DNA of 64,000 nucleotides from Trileptium ribeirensis (Eukaryota > Nematoda > Enoplea > Enoplida > Thoracostomopsidae), in assembly GCA_030248225.1 (NCBI GenBank), contig JASANE010001774.1:1-64000 (forward strand). Direction: 5' to 3'. Positions within the stretch are counted from its first letter, which is position 1, and each line of letters starts with the position of its first letter. Below, one piece after another: positions 45,828 to 58,131 of the stretch. The position numbers and the translations under genes are program-made. The notes under the pieces are model-generated. The model saw only the letters and a program-made list of their open reading frames with translations, ran no database searches and was not told the DNA's origin.

Positions 45828-48779
45828 CTAGTTATTTCAGTCACTAAAATGGCGATAACAAGCAAAATGCTAACCTGTTTTAGATTATTGTTCAAAGTGT
45901 TGTAGATATTTTCGAATTGTTTTACTCTGTAAAATGATAAAAACAAAATCCCCAATTAAACTCCAGTACGCTACGCCTCAATTTTTCAATGGGTAATTAA
46001 AATAACAAAAGCAAGAGAGTTCGTTGCACTTCTTACTAAGTGATTGCCATTTTTGGCTAAGTGCTGTTGCAGAATCAGTTGCGTCCGCAAACTGAATATA
46101 TAATTTATATTTAGAAGTGTCGATAACAATCTATATTATTGAATGCAGATTGTAATGATACGAGCGCAGCGAACAATTGTTAGTGACTAGAGTTTTAAAT
46201 TTAGACGTCGTACGTTTATGAAGGTTTTTGTTGAAATGACACGCATTAATAACGCAACTTCAACTTGGGATCGACAATCGTTTATTCGACCCCAAAACTT
46301 GTTCCATCATTTCCACACACCGTCTGCCCCTCTCCAAAGAAGCGGGCCAAAAGAGCTTGTGTCGTGTCGGAAAGGAGCTCGCTAAAACATATGGATTGTA
46401 TCTCCATAATCTTTGTCGTTATCTCAACCAAATTAGGCTCATTTTGTAAAGCGAACAAAACTATCTAAGTTTTTTATAATCCTGTGCTGCATGGGTATTT
46501 CAGGATGCAGGATTTAGGCGCGTGTAGTTTTTTTTGAATGTATTTATGAAGTCTCGCGAAAGCGATAAAAGCCATTTTATGTGCGTGGTACATTATGCAA
46601 TAAATAAGGCAAGCGCTACGAGTTTACAACGTAAAAGTCACTGTATATATACACAATTAATAATTTTTCATAAAATTTGAGATTTATAAATGTCAAGAAT
46701 AGTGTTAGGCAAGTTGTCGATTGTCAAAACTGGCATGTAGGATTAACTCTAAATAATAATAAATTCGGAATGTCCACAAAAAGCCTCTATTGAGTGACAT
46801 AAAAGTGTTTTACCTATGTCTGGCATAGTGGACGTTGGGTTTTTCTTTGTTTGGGGCGGCAGAGGCTCACGGTTTATACATGTACACTTAATATATATGT
46901 GTATACATATATATATATATATATATATGTATTATGTGTGCAATACATTATGTGTAGGCGTGGGTTTTTATTGTTTTGTGGTTTTGATAAGCTTATATCT
47001 GATTGGGTTTAATTGTAACTTTTGACGAGGTTAACAAATGTGTCTTTGTTTGTTTTAACCGATATTATTTATTATGATTTTGTTATTTCGAGCATAGTTA
47101 TTAAAATTGGTAAGATGTAAATAATTAAAGAAAACGTTGGTCGTTGTTGGGAGATGTGGAGATGGCCTAGTGATTGTACAAGGTTCTATCATAGTGTGTG
47201 CAACCGTGTTTTCTTTTTACAGGGTCTCCTCGCCCTTGAAAACCCTTCAATTAGAAAGTTGTCGTTGAGAACCTTTGAATTTGACTAAAACCCTTAAATT
47301 TGGGTGTGAAAGCAGCTCAGTGTGTATGTTTTTGTTTTAGATTTTGATAAGAAAAGCTCAAAAAGATGCCCAAAATTAGGGCGCTTCGCGCTGTTTTATT
47401 AGTCAAACTCAATTTATCTTTACATTATAAATTTCCCACAAAACATCATTGTCGAATTTACTTCCAGATTGCCTGCACGTTCTCCACTAGTGATTATGAA
47501 ACCCACACAACTATGTGTAGCGTCGTGATTCATACCCCAAGACTGTCCGTAGTGCTATGAAACATTGGAAAAATAATATTAATTGTAATAGGGAAAACCT
47601 TGCATGACCACGTGATTACACCAATATGATGTATATAACCACCTTGTCCTGCCAGGTGTTTTTTGTTTCAGGTTTTATTATAACCCCTGAATGTATATAA
47701 TCATAATGTACTGTAACGTAGTGGAGATTGTGTGTTGCAGGGGTGAAAGCTTTTAAATTCTGTATGTGTGTGACGGGCAATAACGCGGGAACGACTTAAC
47801 CGATGTTCATGATCTTGGGCTCATTCGAACCGGCATAGTCGATTTACCCTGTATATCCCCGAGCGTTTTTTACTTGGGGTCAATGGTCAAAATGTGGGGT
47901 TTTTGCCCCATTTTAGTACCATTCACGGAATCACGGTTATTTTTATCTTAGCTTTCGAATTTTTTCTCTGATTTGTTTTATTTCATGAATGAAATGTAAA
48001 ATGACAAACACTAGTGCTGTACCAGGGCAAGAATTCTACCGGGTCCGGGACAGGAGCTAGCCTACCATTGTCGGGGCTAAGCTTGCCCCGGCCGGAGCCG
48101 GGACCAAGTCTAGCCGAAAAGAAGTATGTGTTCGACTTTCCAGCGCATATAGAGCATATATACCACATATGCATACATGCCGACAGGGGGGTGGAAGGGA
48201 GTAAAATCTTCCCATGCCAATCCGGACCCCCACCCCGTGGAGTGAGGTGCACTAGTAGCGAAAATTTGACGCCGGCGACCAAACAGGTCCTCACTACCCT
48301 ACCGACCACCCCACCACAATAATTTCGCCTTCTACAGGGGTTAGCCCCTCATGGGCGTTTTTTACCACATTTGCGTGTATTCATCGTCGGCATGTATGCA
48401 AATATACCAATAACCAAATCATTGCTTAATTACTATTCATTTCTTGAGGATTATTATGTAAAAATAAATTGAACAATTTGCCATATATATATATATTGTA
48501 TTATGCATTAAAACAATTTCACAGCTAAAGTTCACAGTTTCAGTAAAGTGATGTGGAATTTACACTGTGCTAGTTAGTAGCAAGCATACCTTCAGCTAAA
48601 GCTCCAGGCTAAAAATTTTATTACCTCCCAGCCAATGCATACTTCACTGAACAACCAACATACGTAGGAATTGTACGTAGCATAGGAATATAATAGATGG
48701 CTTATGCCGATGCGAACGAAAACTCCGCGCGCTTACTATTTGTTTCCATGGTTGCAGCCAGGGATAGAACTAGGTCATT
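45828..48779. other. 3 kb AT-rich non-coding DNA
   Basis: Includes an (AT)n microsatellite near 46908-46928. Open frames at 46265-46468 and 47983-48322 lack recognisable content; the latter lies in a GC-rich patch (48040-48310) open on both strands. Confidence 0.5.
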
Positions 48780-48920
48780 TCGGATCCTGTGACCGGGTCA
48801 CCGAGTCACGGCGTGTGACCTGGTCTGATTCAGGACGCATTCTCATCTGCACTGTGCTCAGCATAACAGAACAGCTTTTTTGCCTTCTGCTTTGTACGCT
48901 TTGCTCCTCCACAGAGACAC
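48780..48920 (+). repeat. Diverged dispersed repeat, copy 1 (partner at 59212)
   Basis: TGACCTGGTCTGATTC and AACAGCTTTTTTGCCTTCTG have close counterparts in the same order and spacing at 59265-59350. Non-coding; family unknown. Confidence 0.6.
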
Positions 48921-50465
48921 AGCAAAAATTTAACTGCGCCTATGTTGGGCTGCATTTGGAACATGCTCATGCCACCCAGTTTGAAAAGAGAACTCAAAGT
49001 CTGGATCGCAGAGGTGTGCCTTTTAAACATACATGAACGAGGTCCGAAGTCCAGGAGGGAGGGGGTTCGTCCGCGGTGGTATATATTAATCGGTCGGTGG
49101 GTGATTGGAGGTGGGTAGGGAGAATAAATTTTCGAAATCTTGGAGGACTCAAAATTTTTCTTAATTCTTGCCAATTATTTTTGCTGATTTTCCCGAATTT
49201 TTACCAATTTCGCCCAATTTTTCCTTATTTTCCGACTGTTTTTGCCTATTACTGCCAAAATTTTGCGCCCGCCTGGGAGGGGGTCCAAAGCATCTGGAAG
49301 GATAATGCTACTTCAAAGGCAGGTGGGCCGAGCTTCATGGGCGATACTCACTCTCCGTTATGAGCATGTATGCTTTTCACATATGTTTCATATGCAGGTA
49401 CTTCCTAAGTTGCTTAACAGGATGACAAACCTGCTACTTCCAAGCCACACGTGAATGGCTTACATTTAACTTGAACACCTACATACTGTTATCCAGAACT
49501 GTAATCTCTGGCTAAGCCTTTCTAAAGTGAGTTATCACTTTGTAATAGCGGTATGCCAAGCAGATTTCTGATACAACTGTTTTCCAACTCCGTTTTTATA
49601 CATTTACGAATTTGGAGAATTATTATATGTGTTAACGCAATGTCAAACCGGGAAAGGCGTTAGTATCGCTAGTTTATCCAATTGGCAGATTTAATATACG
49701 CTACATCATTTTATCGCATCGAATCACATTACTGATTTCTTTTGTCCAATTTTGTCGACGGAATAGAGAATTTTTGCCGAATTATGCGTTACCTAAGCAA
49801 CCAGTTGGGATACAATTTTGCGGCGTAGGAGACTGTTTGTTTAATTCAAAATTTCCATAAGATAAGACGGGGATTCTTTAGTTTGAAATCCCTAGTCGTA
49901 AATTGAAATATATACATTATTGGCCCCTTTCTCTCCGTAATTTGAGATACATCGGAGAAAGGCTTCATACCAATAATTATTGTGCCTCCATCATCGACCA
50001 CAGATATATATTAACACTTTCTTTGCTGAAGGCTCGAATTGCAAGTTTTAATCGAACACAGCCCTTTCAACATCATTACGAATATATGATGCAGGTATTA
50101 TACAATCACTAACGTAGTATAAGCGTTGTCAGTCATTGGCTGAATTGAAGAGAGAAATGTGTCTCTTGCCAATCTTTAGTTTAGACCAATATTGATTAGA
50201 TGGTGTCAATTGATTTCGTTACCGGGTTCGTTCATTCGGTCGGTGACAGCTGATGATGACACTTAAGATTTTGTGGGTTATATTTGCATAATGCTGATAT
50301 CCATTTGATTTGACATATGCGTATTTATATATTTTATTATTATATATGTTTACGTAGACTGGCATTTATAGACTTTTTTGTAAATAGCCGTTATTTCCAC
50401 GAAATGTTGGTCAGCGGCAAACAGTCCCCGATTAGTTAGGCAGGCTAGAAATTTATTTATAGTTT
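48921..50465. other. No recognisable gene
   Basis: Contains a run of irregular CCAATTTTT/CCGAATTTT units at about 49168-49265 and otherwise AT-rich unique sequence. Confidence 0.45.
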
Positions 50466-50590
50466 CATCCGTGTCTGGGTATTTCGGGTATTTCTGACGA
50501 AAAAATCCTGGTTCGACTATTCGTTTTCAAAGATTCCTTGTCCGGTTAGTTTATTTTGCAAGGTCCGGGTGCTGCCAAAATACCCGGACT
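50466..50590 (+). repeat. Short diverged repeat, copy 1 (partner at 51477)
   Basis: TTTTCAAAGATTCC, GTTTATTTTGCA and GGTCCGGG occur in the same order as in 51500-51565. GGGTATTT and TACCCGG-type motifs also lie within it. Nature unknown; possibly ends of another small transposon. Confidence 0.5.
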
Positions 50591-51476
50591 GCTTGTCTGC
50601 GATGCCGAATTAATGGCGGATTTTAATTCAAAACCCTCTGGTTCTAGCTCACTCAATGTAATATCCAGTAACATATTATGTTCACTATTAGTCATGCTCG
50701 CCAAAAAGAATCATCGGATGACTGACAATAATGTGAAATTAAATGGTGTTCAGATATGCAATGGTTATGTTGGAAAATGTAATAGTTGTCGAAAATAGCC
50801 GCTACTAACTCTAAGGATCCTCCATTCTAGCTGAGAATCTGGTCAAAAAATTAATTTTCAAAATTTTATGCTTGCTCGCTGCTCAAACGATCCCATCTCG
50901 CACTAAACACTCAGGCAGCGTATAACTGTAGCCGTAACTTTTAATATGTGTCACAGACAAAGTTAGTTAATTGTACTTACACGTAAAAGCTGACACAATT
51001 TTACTATGTTGACGAGAAAACTTTCCCAGTTATTATTATTTCAGAAGATTGAAGTTAAATGACTTCCACTTGATGTTAAATTACTATATATATAATAGAC
51101 CAGCCACTTTAAAGCTCGAGGGGGAAAATTCGTACCATTATCTTTATGGGTGCCCTTCGAGCTTACCTTAAAGCTAATCTTATCTACCGTATTAGAACAG
51201 TAAAACTATGACTTTTAACTAGTAGAAGATACGTTAGCATTTATATCTAAACAATACAACAGAGCCCACGTTTTGGTTACGTGTTGAAATCGAATGTTTC
51301 CAGTTGACACCACATCAAAGCGCCAATATCGATAAGGGAATCTGTGAAATGATCGATATGGACTACGAGCTATTGATTTCGAGTTACATATATATTCTCA
51401 GCCATATTGTTATATATAACATGTATAAAACTAAAATATATATATATACGTATGTATATTTATCATTTATATGCGT
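50591..51476. other. No recognisable gene
   Basis: AT-rich; one short open frame (50556-50798) overlaps the preceding repeat and has no recognisable product. Confidence 0.45.
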
Positions 51477-51590
51477 AGTTTGGGTCCGGCTCCGGGTTTG
51501 GTTTTCAAAAATTCCGGGTCCGGGTTCGTTTATTCTATTTTGCATGGTCCGGTTCCGGCTATTAATTTTGCAAAGTTGCAACTCTAAATT
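51477..51590 (+). repeat. Short diverged repeat, copy 2 (partner at 50466)
   Basis: Carries the same ordered blocks as the 50466 copy, with more CCGGGT-type repeats; preceded by TATATA-rich DNA. Confidence 0.5.
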
Positions 51591-52227
51591 TATTATATAA
51601 ATGATGTTTTTAAAACTTATAACAATATTAAAAATAACATGTTCCTTCTTAACAAACTTTGAAGGCGACAGCGTAAAGTAGTAAGGCGGAACGTACCCTG
51701 GAGTCTTATATCAGTTGCATGCGGAAAGACTGAATTTAAATATCGATCTCCTAGTTACGACCCTGGACACGCGTGCGATAGCTTAGCTTGTTGTCAATAA
51801 TAGCAACAAATAGGTTAAACGTATATATATTCTACTATGGCCAGTGAAGCGTTCTTGAGATTGAATATATTGGTGCGAAGTTCTGGTCCCAAGGTTCATA
51901 TAAAATTTGTTAATGAAGAGGCCATGAGAGTCGGTTACTATCCGTTTCATATAATCATCGAGATCTCAAATTAAGCTTAAAACGTAACAGCAATTTTTCC
52001 CCTGCGAGCTAGCGCAGCCAGGAGCGGTACCGATCTCCGTTAACCCGCTTTTCGGAACGAATGGGGCACGTCTGGAGCGACAACAAAAGCCTTGCGGCGT
52101 CCACAAGCCGGTGTTTTTCGCAGCAAGCTGCAAACCATTTATCTACCAGTTAAGGATGAACAGCTGGGTTGGCTGGAGCACAATGTACCTTGATCCCTTG
52201 CTCAAAGAGTTTGCTGCAATCTTATGG
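51591..52227. other. No recognisable gene
   Basis: AT-rich unique DNA followed by a more GC-rich part (52000-52200). Confidence 0.45.
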
Positions 52228-52295
52228 TCAGAGAGGGACTCGAACACACGGCCAGTGTATTACAAGTCAAAATTGAGCTTAATATTAGTATCATA
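52228..52295 (-). tRNA. tRNA-Thr-like sequence lacking part of the D arm (pseudogene or SINE head)
   Basis: The minus strand has a B box GTGTTCGAGTCCC (52235-52247) and, upstream, an ACTTGTAATA anticodon-region match (about 52258-52267) like threonine tRNA with TGT anticodon. The A-box-like TAAGCTCAATT (52270-52280) is too close, so the D arm is partly deleted. Unlikely to be functional. Confidence 0.5.
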
Positions 52296-52939
52296 AAAAT
52301 ATTTTATTAATCCAAAAGAAGACGCTTTTGAAACGGAGACCATGCATTCTGTGAATGGGATCCCTTATTATCGCATAATAAAACAGTTATAAAACCGATA
52401 TCAAAATTGCCGTTGGCGAAGCTATAGAGAAGCTACATGTATATACTTTCCTGTATTCTGATCATAATTGGCACGCTCATCCTATCCTGATTGCTGTATT
52501 CCACTTCCAGTCCTGCGTTACGTTACACTGTTGGTATATTTTGCACCTATAATTGTTTATTTCATGCTTTGTACCCGTCTATATTCGTATAAGTTGCGTT
52601 CGCTGTCTGTTATCAGTATGTCTGGCTGACTAAATTTGATTTGACTTTTGTCACACTTTATTGGGTTATTAGCTTTTCGAAGGCGCGGGCTGCCATCGTT
52701 TCAAGGCGTCGAAGGAATTATTGTTTACCATTGTTTGAGTTTATGGATAACAACGCAGTTGGGAACATAAGACATTAAGCGTCTGTGAATTAGCTGGAAT
52801 GCATTAGAGAAGAGTATGACACTTTGCTGCACTTTAAAACTAGACCGTGTTTGATGACACGGGCGTTTTGGGCTTGGTGCCTCTCTATTTCGGGGCAGAT
52901 TCCCAAAAAGTTTTAGGAGGGCGCTTGGTAGCTCGGTCA
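52296..52939. other. No recognisable gene
   Basis: Unique AT-rich sequence; an open frame at 52725-52940 (-) has no known motif. Confidence 0.45.
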
Positions 52940-53165
52940 CCCCCAGATTTAGGGGGTGTATATATATCAGACCACCCGTATTAGGCGGTATGCCAGACGA
53001 CTAGTTTTAGAAAGGGTTGGCTGGAAAGAAGCTGCCGGTTGAAGGTTGAGCCAACCTCTCAAAACTTAGGGGGTCTGACATAGCCTTCTAAAACAGGGGG
53101 ACGGGTCCGAGCTACCCCTAAAACTGGGGGTCTGTCCATGATGATCCGCCAAAATAAGGGGCCAT
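52940..53165. repeat. Degenerate ~35-bp tandem repeat with G-runs
   Basis: AAACTTAGGGGG, AAAACAGGGGG, AAAACTGGGGG and AAAATAAGGGG follow each other near 53063, 53091, 53126 and 53152, with earlier related units from about 52944. Units are imperfect, spacing 26-36 bases. Non-coding minisatellite. Confidence 0.7.
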
Positions 53166-53589
53166 TCCGAAGACGCCTTTGTCATACAACACGACTAACA
53201 AAGTGCAGACAAGTGCCATACTTTTCCCCCTCTTGGTATTAGTCATTGACTACTTTTCCCAGATTCAGCGCAATTTTCGTTTATTGCTGGATATCGGAGG
53301 CTAACTAAAGTTAGACAACTATTGAAATAGGGCTTATTCTACACCTTTCGGACTCAATAATAGTTTAGAAAATGTATTATGCGCCAAATATTTCGGATTT
53401 ACAGTTGTACCGACTGTTACGTACTTGTACTGGTAGGGCTGTGCACAAACTCAAATCTTGAGCCCACTGATATGTATATTCACCTGTATATTCACCTGTG
53501 TGCCTCGCGCACACTTTCGACCGCTTGAGTTTCCATAGTTTTCAATTGCTCGAGGCGTTGAGACCCATTCGATAGGGCCTAAAATGAGT
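53166..53589. other. No recognisable gene
   Basis: Unique sequence. An AACTCAAATCTTGAGCCC segment near 53448-53465 matches the end of the duplicated unit at 54087-54107. Confidence 0.45.
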
Positions 53590-53985
53590 AGCAACAAAGC
53601 AAAAGCGGATTACACTTCTGGCAGGTGACCGGAAACGTGGAGAAAATGTTTGAACGAAGCCAATTTTTTCGCTTCAATTCCCAGGGGGGGAGACCGTTGC
53701 ACACGTTGAGAATCCTATGACTGAAGTGGTAGAGCCGTTTTGATGCCTTGGAATATCAGGTGGTTTTAGCTTGTAGCGATGTCCACGTGTACTGGAATTG
53801 CCATCGCGAAACCGTAGATTGTAAGGCAGATTCGTATTGTTTGTCATAATTTGATAGAGTAGGATCAAGTCCGCCCGTAGTCGACGCGTTTCAAGAGCGA
53901 TTGCAGCTGCAGTTCCCAAAGCCGATCAGGATACGGAAGATGACGAATACTGGGCAACAGCTTGGTTAGCCGTGCGGGCAGACAT
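53590..53985 (-). mobile_element. LINE 3' end, second copy of family L1
   Basis: The minus strand encodes LTKLLPSIRHLPYPDRLWEL (about 53910-53970), RRLRADLILLYQIM near 53840-53885, GHRYKLKPP near 53755-53785 and, after frame changes, FLHVSGHLPEV near 53618-53650. These are in the same order as in 25166-25645 but with more damage. On its 5' side it is cut off by the duplicated GGGTACGGGTACC unit. Confidence 0.8.
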
Positions 53986-54110
53986 GTGCGCGGGTACGGG
54001 TACCCACAGGCCGGGCAGTGTACGGGCTCAAATGTTGAGTGTGGGCGCATTTGTGTGCGGGTACGGGTACCCATGGGCCGCGCAGTGTACGGGCTCAAAT
54101 CTTGAGCCCG
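53985..54110. repeat. 67-bp tandem duplication ending in a palindrome
   Basis: CGGGTACGGGTACCCA starts at 53991 and at 54058, and CAGTGTACGGGCTCAAAT follows in both. The second unit ends with GGGCTCAA-ATC-TTGAGCCC, a perfect 8-base inverted repeat. Confidence 0.85.
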
Positions 54111-54235
54111 CGGATAATGGGAGCTACATGACGTGAACATGTTACATGCTTGGTACTGCTCGGTATTGTTCAAACGATGAAGTGGCATCATTTGATGAGG
54201 CTTATCTAAAAGACAATCAGTGTATGCTGTCAAGA

Positions 54236-54470
54236 GAACTTGGTGGTTCGCTTTAGTGGTTGCTTCGTGGTTGAATTCGATGAGTAAATCTAAGTTGTCA
54301 TCGAAAGGATTAAACTGTTCCTTTATTAGGAGCTGTTAAAAAGGCTTAGTATTTCTTTTTGGTGGATGATATCCAGAAAACTTGGCTGTTCTTTTTAGTA
54401 GCTGCTTTGTAGTTCAATTTATATATTGAGAAATTCGACGGTGTTATCGAAATGGTTATTGAAGGTACAG
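54236..54470. repeat. Old ~142-bp direct duplication
   Basis: The segment beginning AACTTGGTGGTTCGC (54238) and that beginning AACTTGGCTGTTC (about 54379) are similar through TTGCTTCGTGGTTGAATT / CTGCTTTGTAGTTCAATT and the downstream TTATCGAAA/CATCGAAA part. Strongly diverged. Confidence 0.5.
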
Positions 54471-57400
54471 TGGATATTTTGGCACTATTGGAGTTAGCTC
54501 GACTAGTCATGTCAGAAAATGCCCATTTCAGCCATATTTTTCACGGTTTTTCTCGATTTCTTGGGTTCCCAATGGATGTATTTTCATTTATGTGAAATCG
54601 TAAGTCTTACACTAAGTCTAAGTCATTAGCCAATTGAGGTAATTTTGCCACCTTTCGACTCAGTTCGTCAATGCGGTTCGAATGATATATAAAATTATAC
54701 GTCCATCGAGAATTTTTTCGTAAAATTTGGGCATCATGGGGGAACCCAAACAAACCGCAAAAAATTTGTCATAAATGTGGTTAAAATGGACGGCCTCATC
54801 TAGCTGAGCCGAATGGCACGAAATTTCCGGTTGGAACTTCAAAATTATCAGTTTCAGGTTGGGGAAATTGTAGGAATACTCCTATTTATTTTGCGCTATC
54901 GTAACGGCCTTGTTTATAAATATCCTTGTAAAAACCCATTTCCTGACTAGTTGTCGTCGTCAAAAAGTTAGCAAGCGTCCGTTGTCTATTAAAGTGGGCA
55001 ACTTTCTCCGCCGTGTGACATGGGGAGCCGTAGTCTTTGACTGGTACAGCTTTCAGGATAGGATTAGGAAGCAAATTATAGGTTTACAATGTCTTGACCT
55101 CGCGAGCCTAAAAAACCTGGCGAAAAGCAAGAGGTATTTTTTTCGGGTACCCGCGTCTAACTTGTATACCTTTGGTGCCATATTACTGTAATAACACTAC
55201 TCTGTCGGCGAAGAACTAAAATTTGAATTACCCGAAATTATAAATTAACCGAAAAATTTCTTGTTTTTTGCGTTGGTGCTAACTTTCTGAGAGCAAAAAC
55301 TACCGTGATTAAGACAAGTTTTTCTTGAGTTTATTTCGAAAATTGACGTCCGATTTTGACGTTTTAGCACTTATAAAATCAAATCACACTCGTCCATCGA
55401 TAGATCGTCGATCGAAGTTGTCTTAATTTCATCAATCGTAATGGTCCAGCGAAAAACGAACGGCCAAAATCAATGAATCCGAAAAATAAATTTGCGTACG
55501 TGCTTTAGTCTTCGACCAAAGACGTTGGACTTTTAGCATTTTTGCTGGCTGCTGCTTCCGGTTGCGGATTTGATTTGCTTTGTAGTGTTACAATTGACGT
55601 ATTTTGACGCTAATTCGATGCCTGGCCTACGCCCCATATCTCTCTATGCCCGTCAGTCAGACGACTATCGTGGTCAATAGTAGCTTCGGTCTTGTCTCAC
55701 AGCCTGTTGTCAGCGGTTGCTGTTCTTGTTGTTGGTGCTACAACTAGCAGTAGTTGTAGTAGTATAAGCTTAGCGAAGACTAAACCTACTGTGGAATTCA
55801 TTATATTATTGTTGTCGCAGTCGTTGGCACCACCACGACATGGGTTGGGCATTTGTCCGTAGAGCCAGAGCCTTTATGGGATTATTCCGCAGCTTCGTGG
55901 AATAAAACTGCACAAGCTAGATGAGATATATCTAGAGTGTTTATGGTAGACGAAATCAGTTTAGGAGGATGATATTATTGTCTTAGTTTTCAAACAAGCC
56001 TTGCCTAGCGTAGCGTATTAATTTGTGTATCGAGTAAGAGTATTAGATATATATATATAGTCATGTATTGTTTGAGTGGTGTTTTCTTCGTTTTGCATAT
56101 GCCACACAATTTCGATGGCATTCTGCAATGAATGACGTGAAAGAAACGTCTTGACAAGGGACAAACGTTTATAAGTAGGATTTCGGTTACATTTTAGGTG
56201 GTAGTACAGCTTTTACTCAACTGAAGTTGAAATCTCACGCTTATATACGTACTATTTTGCTTATGTGCAGAACAGCCAGCTATTAGGAACATTTTTGATC
56301 TACACGTTGAGTTTATAGAACCAGTGTTCTAGCTAAGCTGTTTTTTACTGTTTTCCACACTTGGCGGTGCTATGCTCACATTGCGGCCGATCCTTGCTGA
56401 TTTGCGTTCATATTGCATCGGATCCGATCCTATCAGGTACGGCCAAATTATACGCCTACTGTATATAGTGTGTATATAAGATTTTTACGTCACATTAGCC
56501 GATTCGGATACGATAAAATTGCACATGTTCGGATGGCATTGGATGCAATGCGAACAGGTCCTTAAATGTTACTTGGTAACGCTTACATTATCTAAGACGC
56601 AGTCATAAGGATTTTGACTGCAATCGTGTAGTCAAAGATTTAACCAGATTTCGAATTGCAATCGGTAGTAGTTGTTTAGCACCAAGTGGAATATTCAAGG
56701 TCTGATCAAGACAGTGAGTCGTTTGTGGAGCACTCATTGAGCGGAGCGAGGCGTAGCCGAGCGAAGCGTTTTTATTTTCCGTCTGTGACCAAAAAGTCGA
56801 TGTCCGTTCGTGCGTGCTTTCGTCGCGTTGAATCTCCAGAACCACTGAACCGATTTAAAAATTTTTTTTTGTTTTATAGCTTAACATCTGGGAATGTGCA
56901 CCTGATATATATATGGAGTTTCAAAATTTTGCATAATGAATTAGCTATAAGCTAATTAGTTGCCTGTAATCAGCTAATTAAGGCACTTTTGGTTATATCT
57001 CGCTATATACTTGGAATAGAATCGTTTTGTTTTGACCAATATAGGATTTTCGGGGTCAAAAAATGTAAATATGATACTTTTTGACTCATATGATCATTAT
57101 CTTGCCAATTAATAAATTATGCTAATTGGATTAAGTTAGAATTAAGAATTAGAAAGTTGTGTTCAATTTTTAAATAAATGGTAGAGTTTATGTTTCAACA
57201 GAACATTATAACAGTATCGAAGCTCGACAGCAGTGAGAGGTTTGAAACATAAACAAAACGTAATCCTGAAAGCACTTGCAGAGTGGTTCATAATGGCAAC
57301 CCCTCGGTCCGCTCAAAAATATGTACTTCCACTACGACTTGTATATATGTAGCCACCGGTGATCTATCCCTCACCGTGTTAGTGCAGAGTTCTGATTTAG

Positions 57401-57947
57401 CAAGAATGTCGTCGCTACAGTGATTAGCATGACTGTCGAAAACTGACCATCTAGTTGAATGCTTTTTAGTGTCTCCACGCGGTAATAGTCCGCAGGTAGT
57501 GAAGTTAATAGGTTTTGACTACTAGTCGGATTTTTAGCTCAATTTCCTACCGGCGGCCATCTAAATTTATGCAGCTAGTTTGGACTACTTTTTACAAACG
57601 ACTTCTGAACAATTGCACTAAATAATGTGAATATTGTTGTAATTGGTATGTATATAATTCTGGAATTGGGCCATACTTGCCCCAGGCGACTATATACATT
57701 CTCTCATCCTTAGTTTTTCGTTGCTACATGCGTAGTAGGTACTTGGTTTTTTGTTTTACGTTAGAGCAGAGTTCTAACCAATGGTTTCATTCCAAGTATA
57801 ATTTGTCTCCAAAAAAATTTCGTACATTTGCGTTACTAATTAATTGGGTGCTCAAGCTATTTTTGGTGTTACACTTTAAAATGCCACTCACTGGTCTATA
57901 ATTGCAAATGCTAGCTTTACCACTGGCACTTTGCGCTGTTTACACTG
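54471..57947. other. 3.5 kb non-coding DNA
   Basis: No family motif in any open frame (54660-54842 -, 54910-55191 +, 56603-56845 -, 56686-56955 +, 57677-57901 +). A (TA)n run is at 56047-56061 and GTT/GTA triplets near 55715-55765. Confidence 0.5.
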
Positions 57948-57955
57948 GTAACAAT

Positions 57956-58123
57956 CAGCAAATAACCGGAACCGTACATTTAAACCGGAACCTGGTCTTC
58001 GAAACTTATATATGTGGAAAATTTCAAACAAAATTTTTAAACTGGGATTCCGGTTCCGGTATGGTTTTTTTCCCTTTACCGGAACACGATTTTCGCCGGA
58101 ACCGGAATTCCGGTTACTCCCTG
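57956..58123 (-). mobile_element. hAT-like element, copy E, 168-bp internal-deletion derivative
   Basis: Both ends of the family are present in reverse orientation with nearly all the middle missing. Identical 8-bp GTAACAAT lies immediately outside each end (57948-57955 and 58124-58131), a precise target duplication. Confidence 0.93.
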
Positions 58124-58131
58124 GTAACAAT

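Noticed and set aside
47983..48322. Overlapping ~100-codon frames on both strands in a GC-rich patch
   Set aside because: Open on both strands because of base composition; no motif on either.
52111..52296. Small + strand frame encoding an SERDSNTRP phrase
   Set aside because: This phrase is the well-known spurious translation of a tRNA B-box region; it supports the tRNA-like call, not a protein.
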